The notes under the pieces were generated by a model. That model saw only the letters and a program-made list of their open reading frames with translations. It made no database searches and had not been told where the DNA came from. From Larix kaempferi (lineage: Eukaryota; Streptophyta; Pinopsida; Pinales; Pinaceae), in NCBI GenBank assembly GCA_027924585.1, contig BSBM01000319.1, positions 3,997,001-4,061,000 on the forward strand: a stretch of DNA of 64,000 bases, given 5' to 3'. Of the stretch, positions 22,960-34,585 are shown piece by piece. Position 1 is the stretch's first letter. Each line of letters begins with the position of its first letter. The position numbers were made by a program, and so were the translations under genes.

Positions 22960-24585
22960 AAAAATATCTCTAAACTTTTATTTTCCATTTTTGACAAACT
23001 TAAATCACAATGGTTATAAATTTTATATTCCATTTTTAAAAAACAAGCACAATGGTTATAACTTTAATATTTTAGTTTTGACAAACTTAAATGGCTCATT
23101 CATTTGCTTTTGTTAGCTATTGTTTTACGTAAATTGCTTTAGCTAGCTAGAAAAAAATCACTAATCTTTGAAGTTATTCATTTCCTTTGAAGTTATTTAT
23201 TTACTTTTATTATGTAATGTTTTATATAGATTCATTTATGTTTATATCCATGTCTTATATTTATTCAATGTTTTTATATCTATTCTATTTCATTTTCATT
23301 TATTATATGCTTATCATGTAACTTAGGGAATAACATGCTTACATATTGGAATTTCAATATTCACACATTATAACAATTATATACATCATCATCAAGTTGA
23401 ATGAAGTTACATGTTATTCAATGATTTCCTCTCTAATCTATGTTAATTATTACTTTCCTTCTATTGTGTACAGTCTTCTTGTATACCTTTCTTTTTTTTT
23501 ATTATATGCATGTCTTAAATATGGATTTGTATACATTTCTTTTTATTATATGCATGTCTTACATATGCAATTGTATACATTGCCTTTTTATTATATGCAT
23601 GTCTTAAATATGCATTTAAGAGCTCGAAATTTAGCTACCTAGAAAAATATCTCTAAAATTTAAAGTTTTTCATTTACTTTTAAGTTATTTATTTACTTTT
23701 GTAATCTAATGTCTTATGTACATTCATTTCCACTTATATCGATCTCTTACCCTTATTCAATGTTTTATGTGCATTATATTTCATTTTCAATTATATGCAT
23801 GTCATATATTCATTTAAAGCTATAACATGTTATCTACAAGCGGAAATTAAAATTCTTTAATGTGTATTCTATTTTCTTAAGGTCGTATTTTTCATTATAT
23901 ACATGCAATTCAACAAATAATATGTTTACATGTTGGAATTTGAATACTTACACATCTTAATTACTATATACATCATGTTATCATCAAGTCGGATAAAATT
24001 ACAAATGCATCTTAAAGCACAATATTTATCTACCTAGAATAAATTTCTAAACTTACATTCCTATGTACATTCCTTAATGCCTTTCTGTATATTCCATTCG
24101 ATTTTGGTTATATGCATCGTTAGAGTAATTTCAAATCATAACATGTTTACAATTTGTCCATGCCTCAACGTGTATTCTATCAATGCTTTAATGTGTATTC
24201 TATTTTCTTATACACATTTTATTTCCATTATATGCATGCCTTAAATTTATGCATGTAGTTTTCGCGTCCATCGGGAGAGCTTGTTATATATTTAATACAT
24301 ATCATTTCCCCTTCCATCAATGGAACCTACATGTTCATGAGAAATTTGTCATATTCAACTACAAATGCCAACTCAAAGCATAAATAAGCATGCATGTGCA
24401 TATTATCCATAAAACAAAGATAAGATAAATAAGTATAGGCACATCTTTTATCAAACATAAAAACATTTAATCAATATTTAAAGGAGAGAATGAACTGATG
24501 AAATCAATGCTATTGTTGAACTAGACTTGCAACCCTCACTCATCCAAGCACATTACAAATTTCATGAAGTGATAGATCAACTCTC
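22960..24585. other. Gene-free AT-rich spacer
   Basis: No recognisable protein. Words such as TTATATGCATGTCTTA recur many times through this stretch, suggesting an eroded repeat. Confidence 0.5.
23493..23622 (+). repeat. Short tandem repeat of about 53 bp, roughly 2.5 copies
   Basis: Units begin TTATTATATGCATGTCTTA and contain ATTTGTATACATT. Starts are near 23498, 23551 and 23595 with small spacing differences. Further degenerate copies of the core word occur at about 23795 and 24230. Confidence 0.65.
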
Positions 24586-24590
24586 ATCCA

Positions 24591-25051
24591 TGTTGTAAGT
24601 TTTAAACTTGTGCAGAGAAGTAAAGAATACAAATTCTTTTAATCAAAATAGAGATAACACCACAACATTCACACATAATACACATAGATTTACCATGTAA
24701 ATCCTTAACTCGGAAAACTAGCAAAACTTAGAGCTGCACATATTACTTTCTCATTATCATTATTAATCACTCACAATACAATATATAGGTATTTCACAAC
24801 ATCCATGAACCCTAATTCGTTAACCCAGACTAGAAGTAGACCCCAATCCCTTAACTGAGATTAAATTACATATTTTTAGAAAAAGTACAAAAAGAGCCTG
24901 AAAATAACCCAAAATATTTTGAACTCACTTCGCTTGTGTGGACATTGGGATAACGCCTAATGTCAGAATAGACGATTCTATTATCAAACACAGTCGTACA
25001 AATAAAAAACCCTACACACACATGCAAAGAATATATAACACATACCCAACA
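24591..25051 (-). repeat. copia-3 3' LTR (461 bp)
   Basis: On the minus strand it runs from TGTTGGGTATGTG (25051) to ACTTACAACA (24591), with TG...CA ends and the inverted terminal TGTTG/CAACA. It is bounded on its 5' side by a purine-rich tract. The second LTR is out of the window, so the limits rest on terminal structure only. Confidence 0.75.
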
Positions 25052-25065
25052 TTCTCCCACTTGTT
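25052..25065 (-). promoter_or_regulatory. copia-3 polypurine tract
   Basis: On the minus strand CAACAAGTGGGAGAA directly precedes the LTR start TGTTGGG. AAGTGGGAGA-like tracts are common plus-strand primers in plant copia elements. Confidence 0.8.
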
Positions 25066-25803
25066 GTTTTCTTTGCATAATAATGGGCCATGTACTAATG
25101 GTGTCACGGGTTCAGGGAATTAATGCCCATGGATTCTCTACACCAAGAGAAATTTTCAGTACTGACAAACTTTGTTAATGAGTCTACAACATTCTTCAAG
25201 GTGTCAACCTTTTTCAACAACACTTTCTTGTCTTCAACCGTATCTCTCACAAAGTGATATTGCAGATCAATGTGATTTGTCTTACCACGATAAGTAGGGT
25301 TCTTTTCTAGGAATATTGCGCTTTGGATATTGCAATCTAACCTTATGGATTTCTATACAAACCTAACACCTAAACACAATCTCTACAACCATACAACTTC
25401 TTTACTTGCACGGGTGGCTACCCTGTATTCGGATTCTGTAATTGAGAGTGCATCGACAACCTATCTCTTTCTCATCCAACTGATAGCTCCTCCAAATAGG
25501 TTAAACACATTCCCACTTGTACATACTATGTCATCAAGATCTCCATCACATTCCGCATCAACAAATCCATGTACATCTATGACTCTATTTGGTTAAGGTC
25601 TTCATTGGTAGCGTATTGCATAATCTGTGGCACCACACAAATATATGAAGACCCTCTTTATAGATATCCAATGCTCCTTCCCTAGTTTTAACATATAATA
25701 TCTGCTCAAAACTCTCGTTGCATGAGCAATGCCCGGCTTGGTATCGTACCATTGCATACATCAAACTACCAACTGCACTAGCATATGGAGCTTTTGAAAT
25801 ATA
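25066..25803 (-). pseudogene. copia-3 RNase H domain
   Basis: Minus-strand translation in pieces gives PYASAVGSLMYAMV, then VHGFVDAECDGDLDD (first catalytic Asp), GAISWMRKR, LSITESEYRVAT (catalytic Glu) and LQYHFVRDTVEDKKVLL near the C-terminus. A stop lies inside several blocks and at least two frame changes are needed. The enzyme would degrade RNA in RNA:DNA hybrids during cDNA synthesis. It is inactive. Confidence 0.85.
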
Positions 25804-26640
25804 TTATTCCTCTTCCCATGTCTTGGGACATTGATCCGCATATAAATTTACACCTACATGAATAGGGACCTTCACTGGATTACTTTCATGCATGCTAAAT
25901 CTATGTAGTATCATCTCAACATATTTTCTCTGATTCAACCATATTTTCCTATTTGCACGATCTCTTTTAATCTCCATTCGTAGTATGAAGTTTGTAGCAT
26001 CGAGATGCTTCATGTCAAATTTGGAGGATATCTATGACTTCACCTCCTTTATGACATCTTTGTTGTTTCCAATCAAAAACATGTCATCAACATATAGTAC
26101 TATATTGAATAAGTGATCACCAACCTATTTGGAGTATACACGGTGATCAACCATGCTTTTAGCAAATCCCAATCCAAAGATGTATGTCTTGAAATTTTGG
26201 TACCACACCATTGGATATTGTTTTAGACCATAAAAGGGACTCTTTAGCTCACAAACTAGCTTTATCCTTCCCTTTAGGTTGTTACATGTATATTTCTTCT
26301 TCAAGATCCCAATGTAAGAATGTTGTCTTCACATCCATCTGCTCTACCTCAAAATTGAAAGAAACAATAGAAATAAGCAATCTAATAGAAGTTAATTTGG
26401 AAACTAGATAAAATATTTCACCAAAATCAATTCCCTCTACTTGGCTATATCCCTTTGCTACTAAGCGGGATCTGTACTTCTCCACTTTACCTTCTGCATT
26501 CAACTTCTTTTTAAACATCCACTTGCTACTAAAAACTTTCCTTCCAGTTGGAAGCTCAACTAGATCCCAAACTTCATTTTTGTACAAGGAATCCATTTCT
26601 TCAACCATGTACTTCTTCTAGATATAGGTATCCTATGAAT
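25804..26640 (-). pseudogene. copia-3 reverse transcriptase domain
   Basis: The N-terminal part (26608-26282) reads NEVWDLVELPTGRKVFSSKW, KARLVAKGYSQ-like RSRLVAKGYSQVEGIDF and EVEQMDVKTTFLH. The palm motif YVDDMFLIGNNK lies near 26105-26070, and ISSKFDMKHLDATNFILRME near 26045-25980. The C-terminal part reads QRKYVEMILHRFSM. A Gly/Ser-poor copia RT of the usual length is implied, broken by a frameshift and stops between 26282 and 26013. Confidence 0.88.
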
Positions 26641-27081
26641 AAACAACATCATTCATATTTCTAGGATCATCATCAGTAATATATAAAGAAAAACTAGAGC
26701 AAAAATCAGGAGGAGAATACCTTTATGTTTCCTTCTTTCTCGAGATGATCTCCTCAAAATTGGGGTATGAGGTTCTTCTTATTCTTATTTAGCTTCTTCT
26801 GTCAAGTCAGATTCTTCATCTTCTAACTCAAACTCTATTTTATCTGATTCCTTTTCCATCGGAGTCACTTCATGTATGGGAACATCTTTGACCTCTCTAA
26901 AAACATCTTGACTATAAATAATCTTCTTAGTCACAAGATTCCAAAGCTTAAAACCTTTCACATCATATTTATAACCAATAAAAATATATTTTTCAAATTT
27001 ATTATCCAACTTACTCCTTTTTCCCTTTAGAACATGTACATAAGCATCATAGCCAAGAAAAATAATATGCTAAATAGAGGG
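26641..27081 (-). pseudogene. copia-3 integrase C-terminal region, truncated
   Basis: Minus strand: FFLGYDAYVHVLKG, then NKFEKYIFIGYKYDVKGFKL and KIIYSQDVFREVKDV. This is the conserved block of copia integrase C-termini just before the RT linker (GYSxxxKGYKLWN type). An acidic linker (EFELEDEESDLTEEA) follows. The catalytic DDE core would be to the right and is displaced by gypsy-C. Confidence 0.88.
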
Positions 27082-27573
27082 TGTTAGCACTTAGTTTTCA
27101 CAATGTAGATGATGGTGTATAATGGAGAAATGTTTTGAAAATTCCCCTAATATGGTGAGAAAGGCCATAAAAATGTCCTTAGTCCCATGATTTTCTGGCC
27201 AAATGTGACCAAGAGTGGGAGATGAAACGCTAAAGAGGATGGCAGAGAAATAATTTCAAAGAAAAATGCAAAAGTAAGCAATCAGGAGCAAAAGAAAGGT
27301 CTAAAAACATTAATCCAAAGGCAAATAATGAAAGCGCTAACCAGCATGCAAGACACATCATTGATCAACTATTGGAAGGAGATTAACGGTCCATGATTAC
27401 CTTCGCATCACCAAAGTGCGCAAAGGAAAAAGGTTATAAGTGGTTGCGAAATGTAAAACTACCAGACAGGTGGCATCTCTACGGGGCATCACAAAAGAAG
27501 AGAAGTGGTAAGAGAAACCACTTTGAAGGGATGTGACCACCTTGGTGGATGGAGTGACATTGAAATAAATAGT
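27082..27573 (+). repeat. gypsy-C 5' LTR, first part
   Basis: Starts TGTTAGCACTTAG and matches the 3' LTR at 58676 for 105 bases (for example TTTTCACAATGTAGATGATG). It stops at the target duplication of gypsy-A (ATAGT, 27569-27573). The preceding GAGGG (27077-27081) is the candidate target duplication of gypsy-C. Confidence 0.9.
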
Positions 27574-30500
27574 TGTAACATACCCCTTTGCTGAAACATT
27601 TTATGTTTGAAGAAAACATTAGCTTAAGTTTTATTGTAAAGTTTTATATTTGGCCAAGTGGCCAAGGATGACTGTAATTGCACAATATTATTATTTAATA
27701 AAATAAAATAGGAGACACTCACCCAAAGAGATTGTTGAAAGAGTGTTTATTGACCCACTAGGTGGAATGGAATCTGTGGTAGAAGGCAATGGACAAGTGG
27801 TAGCATAAAAAACTCAATAACTAGCTGTTGTTATGGGACAACTCCCTTGAATTGTGCTCAAAGTTCCGTGAAAGATGGGACTGGAGATTGAGGCTCATTT
27901 ATTTTGGAAACTGACCAATAAGTTCTAGGCATCTTTATAAGCCATCGAATTTGAGCAGAGGCTCACACTTTTTCAGACGAGAAAATTTACCTTGTGGTTC
28001 TATTGTATGCACACAAGAAATTAGATGAGGGGAAGTTATGTTTTGAGTTTTAGTGTAAGTCTGTTTCACTTGTGCTAAGTGCAGAGTTTACTGCTGAGTG
28101 CAGAGATTTATTTTGAGGTGTATTGCAAGTCCCCATTGATTCCTGAAAGTACAACCTGAATGTCTTGCTTCTACACAGAGTCTCCTACCTAGTGGTTCAG
28201 TAAACAGGCTCGAGGGTCCAAAGGAGCAAGAGATATTGGCTGCTTCTTCTGTAGAAGGTTGGGAGGAACAAGCCTCTTTGGGTGTTTTTCCACCCTATCT
28301 ACATTTGCAGGTTCTACTTGTTATTTCAGTTCTTAAGTAGTTATAATTTATTTTCTATAACTATTGAATTAGGATTTATTAGTCAAATGTTGATAGTTAT
28401 CATCATGCAAAAGTAAATGCTTAACTTTCTGATATGATTTTGATTCTGCAAATTGTTGAAGAAGTTATGTGAAATAGTAGAATAGATTACTTCCCTGTAT
28501 TTTTCCACGCACTGTTCTTGTGCCATACTCTAGTACATGGAAGGGCGTTTAAAAATAGATAAATGATATGCAAGTAGATTGAATGATTGGATAGATAAAA
28601 CTCTGCCATGTTTCCTATATTTCATTTTCTGTTTACAATTGCAAAATAATATCTTTAATGGATCGGTCATAAATAAACACAAAAAACAATCATTTTATTT
28701 CAGATATCGAATTAACATTTCATTCTTAGCAACATAAGTAAGATACATATGAAACACTTTCCGTTTTTTGCACAAAAGCCTAAAAGTACAGTTTAGGTTA
28801 ACTATCCCTTTCAGAATACGAAAAGCTTACACAGTCTTTTATTAACAATCTTTCTCTAAGTTCTGTATTATAAACACTAGCAGAAATCAACATACATAAT
28901 TTAGGGTTCCTTAAAACAAGTATGATTGTTTATACGCAAACTAAGATCGAAACCAAATATGCTTATTATATTATATCTTGTTACTAATTTCTTTAGAATC
29001 TCCTATTAATACATAGTAATATTCATCCATATAAATATTAAGCAATATTGAAACACTTACTGTAGATCTCATCAACGATTATAAATTTAAATAGCTTTAA
29101 AGGAAGTTGAAATCATACATAGCTACCATATCATTATCATTTAGATAAAACAAGAGCAATTTGTATTTTGGACAAAAGTCCTAAGCCACAAACCCTAACT
29201 TTCCAGATAACCAGTTCCTTTAGCAAACTAAGTAAAAAATTTCCGAGTCAAAAATTGTTTACATAACTTTTTCATGGATCCAAAACCCTTATCATGTTTA
29301 CAACTAAGATAATCAAGACATCAACTAATGAAGAGTAAGGTTTCATCATCATCCTTACGACTGTTAATTTCTAACTACTTAATTTCAATAAACATTTCAA
29401 TAGGGTTTCAAGATAAATTATTTTGACATAAATAATCTGCAGTAGTAATACAATACACTAAGTAACGTGTTGAAGCACCCAGAATTAATTTACGACAGGA
29501 TGAAGTTAAGGGTTTGACCCACATTAACTATGAAATGGCGTAAGCAAAACCAAACAATCCTTTATAACCTTTCTTAAATGGAACCACTTATTCACACCAG
29601 GACCGATAGTACTTTTATGAAGACGCAACCTCTCAAAAGAAGCATGACAATGTATAGAGTTCACAACCCCAGCGGTGTTCCTCAAAAACAAAAACGAAGT
29701 TCATACACTTAAACAAATAAAATTTTATTCAAAAATGCCGAGGGTTAAACCCTATAGTAAATAGTGTAAATTTTTATAAAATCCAAGAGCTACAAAGGAA
29801 AACGTTGCAAAGACAACGCAACTATAGATTGAGTACCCATTCCTCCCTACACTAAACTAATGCCATACGGCTTACATGAACTCAGCGTTGGGATTAACCC
29901 ACAGTTAAACCACGAAACAGAAAATAAAGGACCAGCAAATCTCCTGAGTTGAACCCTACAGGAACCACTAAGGCATACCAGGTATCCATCCATTTCTCCC
30001 TCTGCATTTTGAGCTAGGAAGTCAAAGCTGGGAAACGCCTGTCATTTAAACACATAAACCTGGTTAAAACTGAAATATGAAGTATGAAACTTAAAGTAGA
30101 TACAGTGTAAACTTAATCAACTCTGGTGGAAGAATATTGGAATGAACTACAACTTATTGTGCAATTTTTTTTGGATGTCGTTCTGATCATCCGTTTCCGC
30201 AACCGATAAGAACAACAGATCATTAACAATCACCAACAATGCAACAAAGAGTGGTTCAGCTCTGAGATCCCACTTTGGAAATTTATGAAACGACAGGTCA
30301 CAGTTTCAAACCCTAGAGAGGTGCCTCCAACCCTGTTACTAACAAAGCCCACTCGCTGCAAATGAAAACCTAAGTTATGCCTTCGTAACAATAAACCCCA
30401 AGCAGTTATTGCATCACTATAACCAAGAAAAATCCACGTGAAGGTTCGCCACGGTGGATGCCAACGAGCATTCCACCATAATGTCTTTATTGTAGTTTTA

Positions 30501-31644
30501 AAACCATATCTAATACAATACTATCACCTGTCATCGTAAACCATATATTAAAACCCTCGTCTGATAGTTATAACATATCAATCCTAACATAAGCATGGGT
30601 ACATGATATCGAAAGTCATACCATCAGTTATATGTATATCCAAGTATTACGTAATACCATATCAAGGTTAAGGTTTCGATCATTCATACGACGGGAATTA
30701 CAATCCTATTACATGGTATAAGATACCCTAAGTCAAACAACCCTTGATTGTTTCCAACCCTGCTAATAAAATATGGTGTAGAACACTTTTTCAATCAAAA
30801 CTTGAAACATGGTATAAAGATTATAAAGACCTTATCAACTATTGAATAGCACAATACTCTAATATTACAACGTCCATCGTATAAATTAATGGAGGGGATT
30901 TTCCTTAAGTATTTAGTTCCAAATTTTTTACTTTTGACAAGTAACTATAATAACGTCCATCGTATAAATTAATTACTTGGTATACTTCCTAGAAGTAGGA
31001 GTTAAATACCTAGGCATAAAACCAATTTCTAATACTTACCACAAGATTTTATTACAAGCCAAACGTATTAATAATGAATACAAATTCTGAGATTTAAATT
31101 ATAACTTGAGTTACACAAACAACTTGAGTAAAATTGAAGATCAAACTAGGATAGATATCACCCATAATTTCTTCAAGTTACTATAACTGCTTTTATAAAT
31201 ACTGAGGGCTAACTGAAATTAAATAAGATCTCTTTATGCTTTTTGAAACAGTATTTCTCTTTCCTGCGAATATGCAACAAAAGTTCAATGCTTTAGCTAA
31301 ATAGCTAAGTAAACCTCAGGGTGCCCATAGGACCCCTTCATCATCAGCAAAATAAAGAAAACAGTTAGCATATATAAAGAATTCATCATTAGGTCTATAA
31401 CGTATCAACAATTGTATAAGAAAGTATGACTGATCTAGATTGTTTGTATTATGGTAACAACATTCAACATTAGTAGACTAAAGATATGAACACATGACGG
31501 TTCTAGTTAATCAACATAAAATGTTTATTACGTTGTGGTGAATAGTTAAACAAACAAACATTTATTACACTTCCGCATGATAATTATAGCAATTAATGCT
31601 GCTTTGAAAAATTTTAAATTTTTGTGATTTTTCGGGATGTTACA
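27574..31644 (+). repeat. gypsy-A 5' LTR (4071 bp)
   Basis: Matches 36539-36602 plus 43436-47496 along its whole length. No frame inside it looks coding. By eye, blocks near its start differ by about 9 percent and later blocks by about 4 percent from the 3' copy. It has two local structural differences: it lacks about 32 bases present at about 46142-46173 of the 3' LTR, and near 30955 it carries a second copy of CGTCCATCGTATAAATTAAT where the 3' LTR has different sequence. A 4-kb LTR is long for a chromovirus. Confidence 0.95.
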
Positions 31645-31646
31645 TG

Positions 31647-31660
31647 TGGTATCAGAGCGC
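31647..31660 (+). promoter_or_regulatory. gypsy-A primer-binding site (initiator Met tRNA)
   Basis: TGGTATCAGAGCGC lies two bases after the 5' LTR end. Initiator-Met tRNA primers are typical of chromoviruses. Confidence 0.92.
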
Positions 31661-31789
31661 GAGTTCAAACTCTAGGCCTGAAATAGGCTCACATGCGCAA
31701 AGCAAAAAATGAAACCATAAAGTCTATGTTACTAACTTTTATTTTAATTTTGTTTCTGTACAGAACAACTTGACGTTTAAATTGTAGGT

Positions 31790-33145
31790 ATGGACATACC
31801 GGAAGAATCAGCAGAGGACATATCTCCTTATAATGAACGTAATAATAACAAACATGAAAATATTAATGAAGAAATCTATGTTGAACTTAATGATCAATCA
31901 TCTAAATTATTACATATTGTTAAGGATTTAAACACTGAAATAAAAAGTGTTAAGGAAGAGAACGAAATAATTTTAAGAGCACAGGAGGAATAAAATCAGA
32001 TTTTATTGGATAAGTACCATTGAGATGAAAAGGATAAGAGAACAAAAATAAAGACTGAATCTGGAACAATGTCCTACAAACATAGAGATAAGAAAGCAAA
32101 ATATTATAAAACTAAAAGTAATTCTTCTTCTTCTGAATCTGATGATAAAACTTATCGCAAAAAATATAATTCTGATCGGGACAACAGTAATAGTGACTCT
32201 GGTCCTAAGAAAAGACGTAAAAATTATGAACAAATTTCCAGAGAGTTTAAAACGATAAAACCTCCAACTTTTAATGGCGAAAATGAAAAGGGGGAGGTAG
32301 CTGAAGCATGGCTGTCTGGAATGAAGAAGTATTTTCAGATTTATAACTACTCATTTCAATTAAAAGCTAAGATGGCCATATACAATCTAACCGGAAGAGC
32401 AGACATTTGGTGGCAAGATATCAAAAGAGTTAAAAGTCTTAAGGACAAGAACATAAAATTGAGTATATTTAAGAAAATGTTTAAGAAAAAGTTTTTATCC
32501 GAACAGTATTACGAAGATAAGTCAAAAGAATTTTACGATTTAAAGATGGGTTCTATGACCATGAAGGAGTTATGTAGCAAATTTTTCAGCTTGATGAGGT
32601 ATGTACCTTACCTAGCTGAAGAAAAACCTAAGATACAAAGGTTTTTAAGCTGCTTACCCTTCCACATAAATGACAGAATTGAATACGATAATCCTTCAAC
32701 TCTTGAAGAAGCCATGAAGAAGGTTAATTTCTGTTTTGAACATAACAAGAGAAGAGAAGGTGTATTGAGTTGGAGGAATAATAAATCAAGTAATTACGAG
32801 GATAAGAAGAAAACTTTTAATTTTAAGAATTCTGGAAATAAAAAAATTTCAATAACAGAAATTTTCAGAATAATAATAATTACAGAGGTAATGCACCACA
32901 AAACTTTACTGCTGCAAGGAACATGTTCCTAATAACAATAACAACAACAACAATAATAATAATAACACCAGAGATGTTGAACAGAGGCCACCTTTGAAGT
33001 GTTTTGACTGAAATGGACCACATACCAAAGCAAACTTCCCACTCAGAAGAAAGACAGTCAACAACATTCACACCATACAAGTGGAACCAATAGTTGGTGA
33101 TGTAGCAAGAGAAATGCCCAAGATTAATGCAGCGCTGGAAAATTG
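31790..33145 (+). pseudogene. gypsy-A gag, broken
   Basis: One frame starts at the ATG at 31790, interrupted by a TAA at 31991 and a TGA shortly after. From 32069 a 287-codon stretch holds a Lys/Ser-rich segment and then the retrotransposon Gag capsid region: PPTFNGENEKGEVAEAWL, then NLTGRADIWWQDIK. An (AAC/AAT)n run at 32930-32965 encodes poly-Asn. After it, near 32995-33045, a zinc knuckle is recognisable but dead: the second Cys position is TGA and the last is Phe (CFD, stop, NGPH). Gag would assemble the particle and bind RNA. Confidence 0.85.
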
Positions 33146-33167
33146 ACAAGGATACCATCAAACTTCT

Positions 33168-34585
33168 ATGGTCGAGATCGAAGGTATGATACAAAAGAAA
33201 TCTATTTCAATTTTAATAGATCTAGGTGCAAGTTTGAGTTACATTTCACCTGTTTTAGTGAAAAGGTGCAAGTTAAAGGTAGAAAAATTTGATAATTCAT
33301 GGTTAGTTCAGCTAGCAACAGGCAGTAAAAGAAAAGTTACAGAATTTGTCAAAAGTTGTGATTTACTTATGAGTCAGCTGAAAACGCAAGTTAAATGGAA
33401 TGTTTTTCCATTAGGTTCATATGATGTGTTAATTGGCATGGAATGGATTGAACGACATAGAGTAGTACTTAACTGTTATGAAATGTCTTTTACTTGTTTG
33501 AATAACGAAGGAGAAACTGAAATAGTAAAAGGAATTCCTAGGAAAACATCTGTAAGACGAATTTCTGTTTTACAAGTAGAGAAAATTGTAAGAAAAGGAT
33601 GTAAAATGTTTGCTGTGAATGTGATTAATGACGAATGTTCATCTAAAGAAGATAAGATAAAACTAGAATACATACCTATTCTTAAGGACTTTTCTGATGT
33701 ATTCCTAGAAGAAATTCCAGGACTACCTCCGAAAAGGGAACTTGATTTCACCATTGAATTAGTACCAGGTGCGGTACCAAACTGAAATGCTCCTTACAGA
33801 ATGAATATTCCGGAGTTAAATGAATTAAAATATCAGCTAAAAGAATTAATAGATAAGAACTACATAAGGCCAAGTGTGTTTCCTTGGGGAGCACCAGTTA
33901 TCTTTGTTAAAAAGAAGGACAATACTTTGCGACTATGCATAGATTATCGTCAACTTAATAAAATGACTATTAAAAATCGATATCCCTTGCCCCGCATTGA
34001 CGATCTATTCGATCAGGTACCCGAAGCAGAGATATTCACTAAAATTGACTTAAGGTCTGGATATCACCAAGTTAGAATAAAGGATGAAGACATATTCAAA
34101 ACTGCTTTCAGAACTCGTTATGGACAGTATGAGTTCGTAGTTATGCCTTTTGGGCTAACTAACACACCGACAATATTCATGTGTTTAATGAATAACATCC
34201 TGCATAAGTACCTAGATAAGTTTGTAATTGTGTTCATTGATGATATTCTAATTTATTCAAAAACTAAAGAAGAGCACGACGAACACTTAAGGATAATTCT
34301 ACAAGTTTTAAGAGAACATCAGCTTTATGCTAAGTTCAGTAAATGTGAATTTTATAAAGATAAAATATAGTACTTAGGTCACATAATATCTAAAGATGGA
34401 ATTTCTGTCGACCGAGATAAAATAAGAGCAATTAACGAGTGGCATGTCCCAAAATACGTCACTGACATACGGTCATTTATGGGAATAACAGGTTACTACA
34501 GAAAGTTTATTGAAGGATTCTCTAGAATTACAAATCCCATAACTTCTTTGCAGAAGAAGGGAAAGAAATTCGTCTGGGATAAAAA
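33168..34585 (+). pseudogene. gypsy-A protease and reverse transcriptase
   Basis: Protease: ILIDLGASLSYISP (the usual D-T/S-G-A box is DLGAS here, so the active-site Thr/Ser position is replaced), then YDVLIGMEWIERH. The linker IPGLPPKRELDFTIEL leads into [53 protein letters not shown] and the active site FIDDILIYS near 34230. Stops at 33783 and 34368 fall at positions where the family has coding residues. After IRSFMGITGYYRKF the frame shifts near 34585. RT copies RNA to cDNA; this copy is inactive. Confidence 0.92.

Larger units (their letters stand above)
24591..27081 (-). mobile_element. Ty1/copia retrotransposon copia-3, 3' half, minus strand, truncated by gypsy-C
   Basis: Read right to left: integrase C-terminal region, RT, RNase H, polypurine tract and 3' LTR, in correct copia order. 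It ends abruptly at 27081, exactly where the LTR of gypsy-C starts. The rest of the element should lie beyond the far end of gypsy-C, outside the window. Possible flanking target duplication at the 3' LTR: ATCCA (24586-24590); its partner is not visible. Confidence 0.88.

Noticed and set aside
31790-31993. An independent small acidic protein before the gypsy-A gag
   Set aside because: It is in frame with gag and separated only by point stops; it is the gag N-terminus.
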